64,000 nucleotides of DNA, from assembly GCF_902493215.1 (NCBI RefSeq), contig NZ_CABUOL010000016.1, forward strand, positions 1 to 64,000, given 5' to 3'. Of the stretch, positions 7,820 through 16,031 are shown piece by piece. The position numbers were made by a program, and so were the translations under genes. Numbering within the stretch: position 1 is the first letter of the stretch; every line of letters begins with the position of its first letter. The DNA is from an uncultured Mediterranea sp. (GTDB lineage Bacteria > Bacteroidota > Bacteroidia > Bacteroidales > Bacteroidaceae). The notes below the pieces were generated by a model. The model worked only from the letters and a program-made list of their open reading frames with translations, had not been told where the DNA came from and made no database searches.

Positions 7820-8299
7820 TTAGCGGTTCGACATTTTTTTCAACTCCTCTTTGATGCGATACAGACGCACGGATACGTTTTTGGTCGAGATGCCGACGAT
7901 GGCACCTATCTCTTCGTAGCTCATGTTTTCCAGCCAAAGCAGGACGATGGCGCGGTCGAAGGGCTTGAGCCGGTGGATGCGGTCGTAAAGTTGGCGGATT
8001 TGCCGGGAGTCTTCGTCCTTGTCTTCAAACAGGTTGATGTCCATGGTCAGTGGGAGGGTGGTCCGCTTCTGCTTTTTCCGTTCACAGGAGATGCAGGTGT
8101 TGAAGCTCACTTTCCAGATCCAGGTGTCAACGCTGCTGCGGTTCTGGAAAGACGTGTAGCCTTTCCACAGATTGATGAGCACTTCCTGAAACAGGTCGCT
8201 GACTTCATCGGAATCTTTCGAGAACATGAAGCACACCGTGTAGATAGTGTTTTTATGCTCCCTGATCATTTGCGCAAATGTAGTGTCCAATGTTTCCAT
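7820..8299 (-). CDS. ECF-type RNA polymerase sigma factor
   Basis: A 159-residue sigma-70 ECF factor with regions 2 and 4. Region 2 includes VSDLFQEVLINLWKGY (the DxxQ/E helix binding core polymerase) and SVDTWIWKVSFNTCIS. Region 4 includes FDRAIVLLWLENMSYEEIG and the helix-turn-helix ISTKNVSVRLYRIKEELKK. A candidate -7 box, TATTTTTG, reads on the minus strand at 8364-8357. The downstream membrane protein is probably co-transcribed and may hold the sigma factor inactive. The regulon is not evident. Confidence 0.93.
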   Translation of the reverse strand: METLDTTFAQMIREHKNTIYTVCFMFSKDSDEVSDLFQEVLINLWKGYTSFQNRSSVDTWIWKVSFNTCISCERKKQKRTTLPLTMDINLFEDKDEDSRQIRQLYDRIHRLKPFDRAIVLLWLENMSYEEIGAIVGISTKNVSVRLYRIKEELKKMSNR

Positions 8300-8356
8300 A
8301 TCGAATTAAGTAGTTGTTTTTGTCCGTTAGACGCAGGTGTCGACGGAAAAACTACA

Positions 8357-8364
8357 CAAAAATA
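8357..8364 (-). promoter_or_regulatory. Candidate -7 box of the sigma-factor gene
   Basis: The minus strand reads TATTTTTG here, matching TAnnTTTG, 58 bases before the sigma ATG. No convincing -33 TTG lies at the expected distance, so the promoter may need an activator or the sigma factor itself. Confidence 0.4.
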
Positions 8365-8423
8365 GAACTTTTTGGGGAGGAATAGAAGAAAGTGTTGAAG
8401 AGTGACTGGCTGATTGTAGCATG

Positions 8424-8497
8424 AAGGCGCGGATTACGCGGAAGAGCACGGAAAAGAATAAAAAATAATCCGTGAATTTCCGCGTAATCCGCGCCTT
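8424..8497. repeat. Long perfect inverted repeat (hairpin)
   Basis: A 20-bp perfect inverted repeat: arm 8424-8443 (AAGGCGCGGATTACGCGGAA) against 8478-8497. A second pair, CACGGA (8447-8452) and TCCGTG (8469-8474), extends the stem inward, leaving an A/T-rich loop. It lies downstream of the DUF4377 gene and upstream of the sigma gene, so it may end the DUF4377 transcript. The GGATTACGCGG wording recalls a dispersed repeat type seen between Bacteroides genes. Confidence 0.85.
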
Positions 8498-8524
8498 AAC
8501 GATGTTTAAGGATGACAATTCGTG

Positions 8525-9349
8525 TTACTGCTTCTTCAGCGTGAACTCCAATTTCTGCAATCCTAATTTGTAGACATTTGCAAGAATCAGGGCGTAATGC
8601 AGTTCTTCGCCTGCCTGCATGGAGCCGGTGATGTGATTGAACTCGTCCTCCGGAACTACATCCTTGAACATCGGTCCCGATGAACCGTTTCTGATCAGGC
8701 GGATTTCATCGGTAAGGGGTGACAGAACATAAACATAAGTTGCCATATAGGGGATGCGTTGGAGCTCTATCCAATTCGGGTCATCTTTAGGGAGAATGTT
8801 CTCTATCCAAAGCCGGGCCATATCATAGGAAGGTAACGGATCTCCGTTGTTATATCTTATATTACCTTCACTGTCGACCAACAGTTCTTTTCCCATAGCA
8901 ATAGCATACTTGTTGATGGGGCATGATTCTTCATACTCGATATCTTCTTCCGATAGGATTTCTTTGTCATCCGGTGTCTCAGGCTCAGTGACAAGCCGGT
9001 CCTGAAGAATGGATACAAGCGAATAGGTTCGGTCTGGGGCATCCATCGGCGGATTGGCAAGAATGGTTCTTTTGACCCGAAGTTCATATTCATGCCCTCG
9101 TTCGTAAGTGAAGCCTTCGATGGCGTCGAAAGCAAGCGGTTGCCATTCTTTGGAATTGTCTTCAGTCTTGACGAGCATACATTCTATGGGGTATTCTTTA
9201 TCGGCATCGAATAGAGCATACATGATGCCTGTTTCCGAAGATACCGACATGGCAATCTCTTTCACGATATCTGTCGGCTTGTCGTCGTTTTTACAAGCTG
9301 TCCAAAAGAGACAGATGAACATCAACAGAAAGGTGGTGAACTTGTTCAT
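8525..9349 (-). CDS. DUF4377-containing lipoprotein
   Basis: A 274-residue predicted lipoprotein. The N-terminus MNKFTTFLLMFICLFWTACK carries an SPII lipobox ending at Cys19. Residues about 75-118 (GFTYERGHEYELRVKRTI, then NPPMDAPDRTYSLVSIL) match the short DUF4377 domain, known from lipoproteins and some HslJ-like proteins. The acidic middle and C-terminal part is not assigned. It is a single gene with a hairpin on its downstream side. Function unknown; likely surface or periplasmic. Confidence 0.75.
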   Translation of the reverse strand: MNKFTTFLLMFICLFWTACKNDDKPTDIVKEIAMSVSSETGIMYALFDADKEYPIECMLVKTEDNSKEWQPLAFDAIEGFTYERGHEYELRVKRTILANPPMDAPDRTYSLVSILQDRLVTEPETPDDKEILSEEDIEYEESCPINKYAIAMGKELLVDSEGNIRYNNGDPLPSYDMARLWIENILPKDDPNWIELQRIPYMATYVYVLSPLTDEIRLIRNGSSGPMFKDVVPEDEFNHITGSMQAGEELHYALILANVYKLGLQKLEFTLKKQ

Positions 9350-9576
9350 GGTTATACGAATTCTCTATTGGCTCAATAGAGGTTTTAGGTTTGAAATGCA
9401 GAAACGTGAGCCGGTTATGCCGTTTTCAAGTATGAGACAGGCATAGCGTTTCTTCTTGTTCTCTCTCATGTATAGGTTGGGAAAGATACCCATAGACCGA
9501 TTACAAAGATAATAAACCTAATTATAAATTTCTATCATCGGACGTGATTTTTTCCTCTTTCGTTTGCTCAAAGCTG

Positions 9577-9606
9577 TTTGCTTTTGAAATGGAAGTGTTA
9601 TCTTTG
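9577..9606 (+). promoter_or_regulatory. Promoter of the TraB/GumN-like gene
   Basis: TTTG at 9577-9580 and TATCTTTG at 9599-9606 are separated by 18 bases, close to the Bacteroidetes consensus, and end 28 bases before the ATG at 9635. Confidence 0.55.
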
Positions 9607-9634
9607 TGCCAAGGTGTACCATTATTGAGAGAAT

Positions 9635-10414
9635 ATGAAAAAAAGTCTGATACTTTGTCTGTTTGCTCTTTGTAGTCTCTGCCGGTTGCAGGGGCAGACC
9701 GAAGTTTGCCTGGTAGGGACGAAACATGAACCTTGTGCATACTTCAATAGCGATAGTGTTTATGCCATTTTGTTGCGAGTACATCCCGATGTGGTGTTGA
9801 TGGAACTGGATTCTTCTTTCTTCGACAAAAATTTTCATTTCAACCTGGAAAAATATCCTGATTTGCTGTCGACTAATGAAAACATAGGAGCGCACCGCTA
9901 CCAGCAGGAGCAGGGTGTGGATTTACGCCCTTTCGAAATCGTGGGCCGAAACGAATGGTATCGGGAACATCGGTATTTTGAACGGCAGGATAGCATGTGG
10001 CGCGATGTGTTGTCCTTGTATCGGGCGGATAAACTGAGCCGGAAGAATCGGGAGGACATGGAGCTGATCCTACAAGTGATGAACTATAATGATATGAAAT
10101 TCGCTTCACCCCGTGACATGAATTCCAGCATGACGATGGGATACTTGTCGCTTCGTGAACATATCCTTTATCAGAAGCTGGTATCCATTGTAGAAACTGA
10201 GGAATTGCTCAGTCGTTGGCGAAACTTTGTTCGTCTTTGGTCGTCCCGTTGGTATGAACGCAACGAGGTGATGGCTGTCAATATCCGGCGGATGGCTGAA
10301 GTCTATCCTGGCAAGCGTCTGTTGGTATTGGTTGGCCTGGAGCATAAGCCCGGACTCTTGGAGTTGTTGAAGGAGTGCGAGGGGGTGAAACTTAAGGAGT
10401 ACTGGGAATTTTAG
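9635..10414 (+). CDS. Secreted TraB/GumN (Tiki)-clan protein
   Basis: A 259-residue protein with a signal peptide (about residues 1-20, LCRLQGQ). After it, VCLVGTKHEP with His31 matches the GxxH motif that opens the TraB/PrgY/GumN/Tiki clan. The C-terminal part has a second clan-like motif, RNEVMAVNIRRMAE followed by VLVGLEHKPGLLELL, where the R, N and His residues are the expected conserved positions. Related proteins include metal-dependent proteases (Tiki) and pheromone shut-down factors, so a metal-dependent hydrolase in the periplasm is plausible. The match is motif-level only. Confidence 0.65.
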   Translation: MKKSLILCLFALCSLCRLQGQTEVCLVGTKHEPCAYFNSDSVYAILLRVHPDVVLMELDSSFFDKNFHFNLEKYPDLLSTNENIGAHRYQQEQGVDLRPFEIVGRNEWYREHRYFERQDSMWRDVLSLYRADKLSRKNREDMELILQVMNYNDMKFASPRDMNSSMTMGYLSLREHILYQKLVSIVETEELLSRWRNFVRLWSSRWYERNEVMAVNIRRMAEVYPGKRLLVLVGLEHKPGLLELLKECEGVKLKEYWEF

Positions 10415-10452
10415 ACGTAAGAAAACGTGTAGATAAAATTTGTGATTGAATA

Positions 10453-11778
10453 ATGAAAACGAACGATATTCTGGATAATCTCAAGATAGAACAGTTGAAT
10501 CCTATGCAGGAGGCCGTAGGGCGTGTGTATGAATCGTGCAGAAGCCTGATTGTGCTTTCGCCCACCGGCTCGGGAAAGACGTTGGCTTTTCTTTTGCCGT
10601 TGGTGCAGGGGCTGTCGGCCTCGACGGAGGCGGTGCAGGCAATTGTGCTGGTACCTTCGCGCGAACTGGCCTTACAGATTGAGGGTGTGTTCAAGGCCAT
10701 GAACACGGGCTTCAAGGTGATGAGCTGCTACGGAGGTCGTCCGGCCATGGACGAGCACAGGACAATGAAGAGCCTGAAGCCGGCAGTTATTGTGGGGACA
10801 CCCGGACGCATGAACGACCATCTGCATAAAGGCAATTTCGGTGTGGAACAGATACGGACGCTGGTTATCGACGAGTTCGACAAGTGTCTGGAATTCGGCT
10901 TTCAGGAAGAGATGGCCGAGGTAGTAGGACAGCTTCCTGCCCTGAAAAAGCGGGTACTGCTTTCGGCAACCGATGCCGAAGAAATTCCTCAGTTTACAGG
11001 GGTGTCCGAAGGAGAGTCGGGCGTGCAGAAACTGGATTTCCTGACGGAGGGGGGAGTCTCTTCTCGACTGACTTTGCAACAGGTGCTTTCGCCTCAGAAA
11101 GACAAGCTCGAAACGCTTTATCGTCTGCTTTGTGCCGTAGCCCATCGTCCCACCTTGGTGTTCGTCAATTATCGGGAGAGTGTAGACCGTGTGGCTGGCT
11201 ACCTGCAATCCAAGAAATTTCCCAGCGAGGCTTTTCATGGCGGCATGGAGCAACCCGACCGCGAACGGGCGCTTTACAAGTTCCGTAACGGAAGCTCGCC
11301 TGTGCTGGTGTCTACCGACCTGGCTGCCCGCGGGCTCGACATTCCTGGGGTGGAAAACATCGTGCACTATCATCTGCCGGTCAACGAAGAAGCTTTCACC
11401 CACCGCAACGGACGTACGGCCCGTTGGGAAGCTACCGGCTCGTCGTTCCTGTTGCTGCATGCTGAAGAAAGTCTGCCTGCATACATTCCTCAGGATATTC
11501 CTGTTTTCAATTTACCTGAGGAAACGCCCAAACCTGTCAAGGCCCGTTGGACTACCTTATATATAGGTAAGGGGAAAAAGGATAAGCTGAACAAGATAGA
11601 CATTGTAGGCTTCCTGTATAAGAAAGGTGGTTTGTCGCGCGAAGATGTAGGGCAGGTGGATGTGAAAGACCATTATGCTTTTGTGGCCGTTCGGCGCAGT
11701 AAGTGCAAACAACTTTTAGCCTTGGTTCAGGGCGAGAAAATCAAGGGAATGAAGACGCTGATTGAGGAGGCCAGGTGA
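10453..11778 (+). CDS. DEAD-box RNA helicase with DbpA-like RNA-binding domain
   Basis: A 441-residue ATP-dependent RNA helicase. RecA-1 has Q-motif NPMQEAV, motif I SPTGSGKT (K42), PSRELALQ, GTPGR, motif II DEFD (140-143) and SAT (171-173). RecA-2 has VFVNYRES, STDLAARGLDIPGV and motif VI HRNGRTAR. The last ~75 residues (LYIGKGKKDKLNKIDIVGFL and DHYAFVAV) resemble the DbpA RRM that targets 23S rRNA hairpin 92, suggesting a role in ribosome assembly. Motif II is DEFD rather than DEAD, a change I believe recurs in Bacteroidetes homologues. Starts 38 bases after the previous gene. Confidence 0.92.
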   Translation: MKTNDILDNLKIEQLNPMQEAVGRVYESCRSLIVLSPTGSGKTLAFLLPLVQGLSASTEAVQAIVLVPSRELALQIEGVFKAMNTGFKVMSCYGGRPAMDEHRTMKSLKPAVIVGTPGRMNDHLHKGNFGVEQIRTLVIDEFDKCLEFGFQEEMAEVVGQLPALKKRVLLSATDAEEIPQFTGVSEGESGVQKLDFLTEGGVSSRLTLQQVLSPQKDKLETLYRLLCAVAHRPTLVFVNYRESVDRVAGYLQSKKFPSEAFHGGMEQPDRERALYKFRNGSSPVLVSTDLAARGLDIPGVENIVHYHLPVNEEAFTHRNGRTARWEATGSSFLLLHAEESLPAYIPQDIPVFNLPEETPKPVKARWTTLYIGKGKKDKLNKIDIVGFLYKKGGLSREDVGQVDVKDHYAFVAVRRSKCKQLLALVQGEKIKGMKTLIEEAR

Positions 11779-12059
11779 AATGGAATAGGCTTTTAACTTT
11801 CATTTTGTAAATGGATATGCCTTTTTATTTCTTCTTTTAGGCGGTGTCTCTTACATTTTGATAGATTTTTCTTGCTTAAATTGCTATCTCTACATAACAA
11901 AATAGCGTGATTTTGTACTGAAATGCAATAAAATGGAAGCATTTTGGCCATGAATGGCGAGAAAATGTATAGAAAAGTTTGGTTTATTGAATAAAATCCG
12001 TAAATTCGCCATGTCGAAAGACATAAATAACGCATCGTATAACCAAAATATTTGTTACA

Positions 12060-13127
12060 ATGAAAAAGCATAATTTCAGTGCAGGACCCTCCATTCTTCC
12101 GCGTGAGGTCATCGAAGAAACAGCTAAAGGTGTATTGGATTTTAATGGCTCCGGTCTTTCGGTTATGGAAATCAGCCACCGTTCCAAAGATTTTCAGGCC
12201 GTGATGGACGAAGCCGTTGCCTTGTTCAAGGAATTGCTGAATATCCCCGACGGTTATTCCGTTCTGTTCCTTGGTGGTGGTGCCAGTACCCAGTTCTGCA
12301 TGGTTCCCTATAATTTCCTCGAGAAGAAAGCCGCTTATCTGAATACGGGTGTATGGGCCAAGAAGGCACTGAAAGAAGCCAAAGGTTTTGGTGAGGCAGT
12401 CGAAGTGGCCAGTTCGGCTGAAGCCACTTATACTTATATTCCCAAGGATTATACCATTCCGACCGATGCCGACTATTTCCACATTACGACGAACAATACG
12501 ATTTATGGTACGGAAATCCTGAAGGACATTGACTCTCCCGTGCCTTTGATTGCCGACATGTCGTCCGATATCTTCTCTCGTCCGATCGATGTATCCAAAT
12601 ATACTTGTATTTATGGCGGTGCCCAGAAGAATCTGGCTCCTGCCGGCGTGACGTTTGTCATCGTGAAGAACGAGGCTGTAGGTAAAGTATCGCGTTACAT
12701 CCCCACTATGTTGAACTATCAGACGCATATCGACGGAGGTTCTATGTTCAATACGCCTCCCGTACTGCCCATCTATTCGGCCATGCTGACTCTCCGTTGG
12801 ATTAAAGCCCAAGGTGGTGTGAAGGAAATGGAGCGTCGTGCCATCGAAAAGGCCAACATGCTGTATGCCGAAATCGACCGTAACAAGATGTTTGTGGGAA
12901 CGGCTGCCAAGGAAGACCGTTCGCGTATGAACATCTGTTTCGTGATGGCTCCCGAATACAAGGAACTGGAAGCCGACTTCCTGAAGTTCGCTACCGAAAG
13001 AGGTATGGTAGGCATCAAGGGTCACCGCTCGGTAGGTGGTTTCCGTGCATCTTGCTACAACGCCATGCCGAAGGAAAGCGTACAGGCCTTGATAGACTGC
13101 ATGCAGGAATTTGAGAAACTCCATTAA
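12060..13127 (+). CDS. serC: Phosphoserine aminotransferase
   Basis: PLP enzyme of 355 residues that makes phosphoserine from phosphohydroxypyruvate, and can also act in pyridoxal synthesis. Typical features: the start KHNFSAGPSILP, GSGLSVMEISHRSKDF, LGGGASTQFCMVPYN, and the PLP lysine K190 in YGGAQKNLAPAG. The C-terminal GIKGHRSVGGFRASCYNAMP is the phosphate-binding segment. The 281-base gap upstream (11779-12059) is AT-rich; I found no clear terminator, tRNA or riboswitch in it. It is followed by serA. Confidence 0.96.
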   Translation: MKKHNFSAGPSILPREVIEETAKGVLDFNGSGLSVMEISHRSKDFQAVMDEAVALFKELLNIPDGYSVLFLGGGASTQFCMVPYNFLEKKAAYLNTGVWAKKALKEAKGFGEAVEVASSAEATYTYIPKDYTIPTDADYFHITTNNTIYGTEILKDIDSPVPLIADMSSDIFSRPIDVSKYTCIYGGAQKNLAPAGVTFVIVKNEAVGKVSRYIPTMLNYQTHIDGGSMFNTPPVLPIYSAMLTLRWIKAQGGVKEMERRAIEKANMLYAEIDRNKMFVGTAAKEDRSRMNICFVMAPEYKELEADFLKFATERGMVGIKGHRSVGGFRASCYNAMPKESVQALIDCMQEFEKLH

Positions 13128-13147
13128 TTCAAATAAACCAATTGTTT

Positions 13148-13224
13148 TTCACCACAGATTGCACAGATTACCACAGATACTCTTATGTAATGATGACTGT
13201 GATGATGGTGTGTTCTGTGGTGAA
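13148..13224. repeat. Intergenic inverted repeat between serC and serA
   Basis: TTCACCACAGA (13148-13158) is a perfect inverted match to TCTGTGGTGAA (13214-13224). The left side continues with two further CACAGAT-like copies (GCACAGATTACCACAGAT), the wording of a short repeat common between Bacteroides genes. It separates serC from serA, so serA may be partly uncoupled from serC. Confidence 0.75.
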
Positions 13225-13256
13225 TTCTTTTTTCAACCATTTAAAACACTATAGTT

Positions 13257-14180
13257 ATGAAAGTATTGGTAGCAACTGATAAGCCGTTCGCCAAAGTGGC
13301 CGTCGACGGTATCCGTAAAGAAATAGAAGCAGCCGGTTACGAACTGGCCTTGTTGGAAAAATATGGTGAGAAGGTCAAATTGCTGGAGGCAGTGGCCGAT
13401 GTCGACGCCATCATCATCCGTAGTGACATCATAGACGCCGAAGTGCTCGATGCCGCCAAGCAACTGAAAATTGTGGTACGTGCCGGTGCGGGATACGATA
13501 ATGTGGATCTGGAAGCCGCTACAGCTCACAACGTATGCGTGATGAATACGCCGGGACAGAATTCCAATGCCGTGGCCGAACTGGCTTTCGGTATGATGGT
13601 GATGGCTGTGCGCAATATGTACAACGGCACGTCGGGTACGGAGCTGAAGGGAAAGAAGCTGGGTATCCACGCTTATGGTAACGTAGGTCGCAACGTGGCA
13701 CGCATCGCCAAGGGATTTGGTATGGACATCTATGCTTACGATGCTTTCTGTCCGAAAGAAGTGATTGAGGCCGACGGTGTGAAGGCGGTTGCCAATGCTG
13801 AAGAACTTTATTCGACGTGTGATGTCGTTTCTCTGCACATCCCTGCTACGGCTGAGACGAAGAACTCTATCAACCATGCCCTCGTAGGCCGCATGCCGAA
13901 GGGTGGTTTGTTGGTGAACACAGCCCGTAAGGAAGTCATCAACGAAGCCGAACTCATCCAGCTGATGGAAGAACGTGCCGACCTGAAGTACATGACCGAC
14001 ATCATGCCGGCCGCCAACGAAGAGTTTGCTGCCAAATTCCCCGGCCGTTACTTCTCCACTCCCAAGAAGATGGGTGCACAGACCGCCGAAGCCAACATCA
14101 ATGCCGGTATTGCTGCCGCCAAGCAGATTGTCGGCTTCCTGAAAGACGGTTGCGAGAAATTCCGCGTGAACAAGAAATAA
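13257..14180 (+). CDS. serA: D-3-phosphoglycerate dehydrogenase, short lysine-type
   Basis: NAD-dependent D-2-hydroxyacid dehydrogenase of 307 residues, the first enzyme of serine synthesis. The nucleotide-binding motif is HAYGNVGRNVAR followed by an acidic residue; the substrate/catalytic arginine is R224 in NTARKEV. It has no C-terminal ACT domain, so it should not be serine-inhibited the way E. coli SerA is. The usual catalytic His of the PHxGxxT motif is replaced by lysine: TPKKMGAQT, K270. The same change is known in Entamoeba histolytica PGDH. It lies after serC and 29 bases before the DUF1015 gene. Confidence 0.93.
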   Translation: MKVLVATDKPFAKVAVDGIRKEIEAAGYELALLEKYGEKVKLLEAVADVDAIIIRSDIIDAEVLDAAKQLKIVVRAGAGYDNVDLEAATAHNVCVMNTPGQNSNAVAELAFGMMVMAVRNMYNGTSGTELKGKKLGIHAYGNVGRNVARIAKGFGMDIYAYDAFCPKEVIEADGVKAVANAEELYSTCDVVSLHIPATAETKNSINHALVGRMPKGGLLVNTARKEVINEAELIQLMEERADLKYMTDIMPAANEEFAAKFPGRYFSTPKKMGAQTAEANINAGIAAAKQIVGFLKDGCEKFRVNKK

Positions 14181-14209
14181 TATTCATTCAGATTTCAGAA
14201 ACTCATATC

Positions 14210-15457
14210 ATGGCAACAATCAAACCATTCAAAGGCATCCGTCCACCGCAAAACCTGGTGGAGAAAGTGGCTTCGCGCCCTTACGACGTATTGAACTCCG
14301 ACGAAGCACGCGCCGAGGCCGAAGGTAACGAGATGTCTCTCTATCATATCATCAAGCCCGAGATTGATTTTCCTGTGGGTACCGACGAGCACGACCCACG
14401 CGTCTATCAGAAAGCTGCCGAAAACTTCCAGATGTTTCAGGATAAAGGCTGGCTGGTACAGGACGAGAAGGAAAACTATTATATTTATGCGCAGACGATG
14501 AACGGCAAGACGCAGTTCGGCCTCGTGGTGGGTGCTTACGTGCCCGACTACATGAACGGTGTCATCAAGAAGCACGAGCTGACCCGCCGCGATAAGGAGG
14601 AAGACCGCATGAAGCATGTCCGCGTGAACAACGCCAACATTGAGCCGGTATTTTTTGCCTATCCCGACAACAAGACACTTGATGCCATCATTGCCCGTTA
14701 TACGGCACAGAAGCCTGTCTACGATTTCATCGCTCCTGGCGACGGCTTCGGCCATACGTTCTGGATTATCGACCAGCAGGAAGATATCGATGCCATTACG
14801 CGTGAGTTTGCCAAGATGCCCGCCCTTTACATAGCCGACGGGCATCACCGTAGTGCCGCTGCAGCCTTGGTAGGTGCCGAGAAGGCCAAGCAGAATCCCA
14901 ACCATCGGGGAGATGAGGAATACAACTACTTCATGGCTGTCTGCTTCCCCGCCAATCAGCTGACTATTATCGACTACAACCGCGTGGTGAAAGACCTGAA
15001 CGGACTGACGCCCGCACAGTTCCTCGAAGCGGTAGGCAAGAACTTCATCGTGGAAGAAAAAGGGACGGATATCTACAAACCTGTAGGCCTGCACAATTTC
15101 TCTCTCTATTTGGATGGCAAGTGGTATAGCCTGACGGCCAAGCCGGGAACTTACAATGACAACGATCCCATCGGTGTGCTGGATGTGACGATTTCATCCA
15201 ATCTTATTTTGGATGAAATTCTGGGTATCAAGGACCTCCGTTCGGACAAACGCATTGATTTTGTGGGCGGAATCCGCGGACTGGGTGAGCTGAAGAAGCG
15301 TGTAGACAGCGGTGAAATGAAGGTGGCTTTGGCTCTCTATCCTGTCAGCATGAAGCAGTTGATGGATATTGCCGATACGGGTAATATCATGCCGCCCAAG
15401 ACAACCTGGTTTGAACCCAAGCTTCGTTCGGGACTCATTATTCACAAGTTGGAATGA
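14210..15457 (+). CDS. DUF1015 protein in the serine operon
   Basis: A 415-residue cytoplasmic protein of the DUF1015 family. It opens with IKPFKGIRPP and a conserved ASRPYDVL segment, and carries YIADGHHRSAAA with H212-H213-R214. This GHHR motif resembles the phosphate-binding signature of ParB/sulfiredoxin-fold proteins, including the free-serine kinases SerK and SbnI. I start at the ATG at 14210; the frame is open upstream into serA. Placement directly behind serC-serA suggests a job in serine or phosphoserine metabolism. That role is inferred; the family assignment is firm. Confidence 0.88.
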   Translation: MATIKPFKGIRPPQNLVEKVASRPYDVLNSDEARAEAEGNEMSLYHIIKPEIDFPVGTDEHDPRVYQKAAENFQMFQDKGWLVQDEKENYYIYAQTMNGKTQFGLVVGAYVPDYMNGVIKKHELTRRDKEEDRMKHVRVNNANIEPVFFAYPDNKTLDAIIARYTAQKPVYDFIAPGDGFGHTFWIIDQQEDIDAITREFAKMPALYIADGHHRSAAAALVGAEKAKQNPNHRGDEEYNYFMAVCFPANQLTIIDYNRVVKDLNGLTPAQFLEAVGKNFIVEEKGTDIYKPVGLHNFSLYLDGKWYSLTAKPGTYNDNDPIGVLDVTISSNLILDEILGIKDLRSDKRIDFVGGIRGLGELKKRVDSGEMKVALALYPVSMKQLMDIADTGNIMPPKTTWFEPKLRSGLIIHKLE

Positions 15458-15472
15458 TAACAGAATGACAGA

Positions 15473-15511
15473 TAAAAAAGATGGGCATGGAGTTTATAAC
15501 TCCATGCCCAT
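15473..15511 (-). terminator. Terminator overlapping the end of the GNAT gene
   Basis: ATGGGCATGGAGTT (15481-15494) pairs perfectly with AACTCCATGCCCAT (15498-15511), a 14-bp stem with a 3-base loop. On the minus strand the stem is followed by CTTTTTT. The upstream arm lies inside the GNAT coding sequence and the stop codon lies at the hairpin tip, so the last codons double as a terminator arm. DUF1015 converges on it. Confidence 0.85.
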
Positions 15512-15991
15512 AATGTAATCGTTCATGTAATAACCGTTCCCGATGGGAAAATCGCCCTCACGCACTTTTCGCATGCCCATGTGCTCGTAGAAGCCGAGGG
15601 CAGGATTATGCCGGTTGACGTTGAGCTCCATCCGACAGGGAGCGGGATGTACTTCCTTAATGTACTTGATGGCTTCTTGAAAAAGAAAACGGCCACAGTG
15701 GGCTTTCTGGAAGTAGGGGAGAACATAGATTTTCTGAAGGTGGAAGAGGTCTTCTCCTTCAGGCTGGACAGACACGTAACCTGCTGCCTCGCATTCTTCG
15801 TAGGCCAGCAGGTATACGTGTCCTTCTTTTTCCATCTGTTGGCGGATGTTTTCGGGGGAATACATCCATTCCATCATATACTCTATCTGATCCGGAGTGA
15901 GGATATCTTTGTAGGTTTCCGGAAAAACCTGCCATGCCAGCTTGTTGATGAGCTGGCAGTCGGCTGTATCTGCTTTTCTAATGGTAAACAT
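15494..15991 (-). CDS. GNAT-family N-acetyltransferase
   Basis: A 165-residue GCN5-related acetyltransferase. The acetyl-CoA region is LQKIYVLPYFQKAHCGRFLF, with a weakened Q/RxxGxG/A loop (QKAHCGR), and the C-terminal ELNVNRHNPALGFYEHMGM is the typical NxxAxxFYxxxGF closing motif. I start at the ATG at 15991 (MFTIRKADTAD); the frame is open further upstream but that part overlaps the intergenic region. It lies 40 bases downstream of the alpha/beta hydrolase on the same strand. The substrate is unknown. Confidence 0.88.
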   Translation of the reverse strand: MFTIRKADTADCQLINKLAWQVFPETYKDILTPDQIEYMMEWMYSPENIRQQMEKEGHVYLLAYEECEAAGYVSVQPEGEDLFHLQKIYVLPYFQKAHCGRFLFQEAIKYIKEVHPAPCRMELNVNRHNPALGFYEHMGMRKVREGDFPIGNGYYMNDYIMGMEL

Positions 15992-16031
15992 TGTGCGTCG
16001 TATTGTTTGTTGGTTTGATGGGATTCTATTT

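Noticed and set aside
11779..12059. Possible riboswitch or small RNA in the AT-rich gap before serC
   Set aside because: I found only short unpaired A/T runs and one poor ATTTT/AAAAT hairpin, with no known riboswitch signature.
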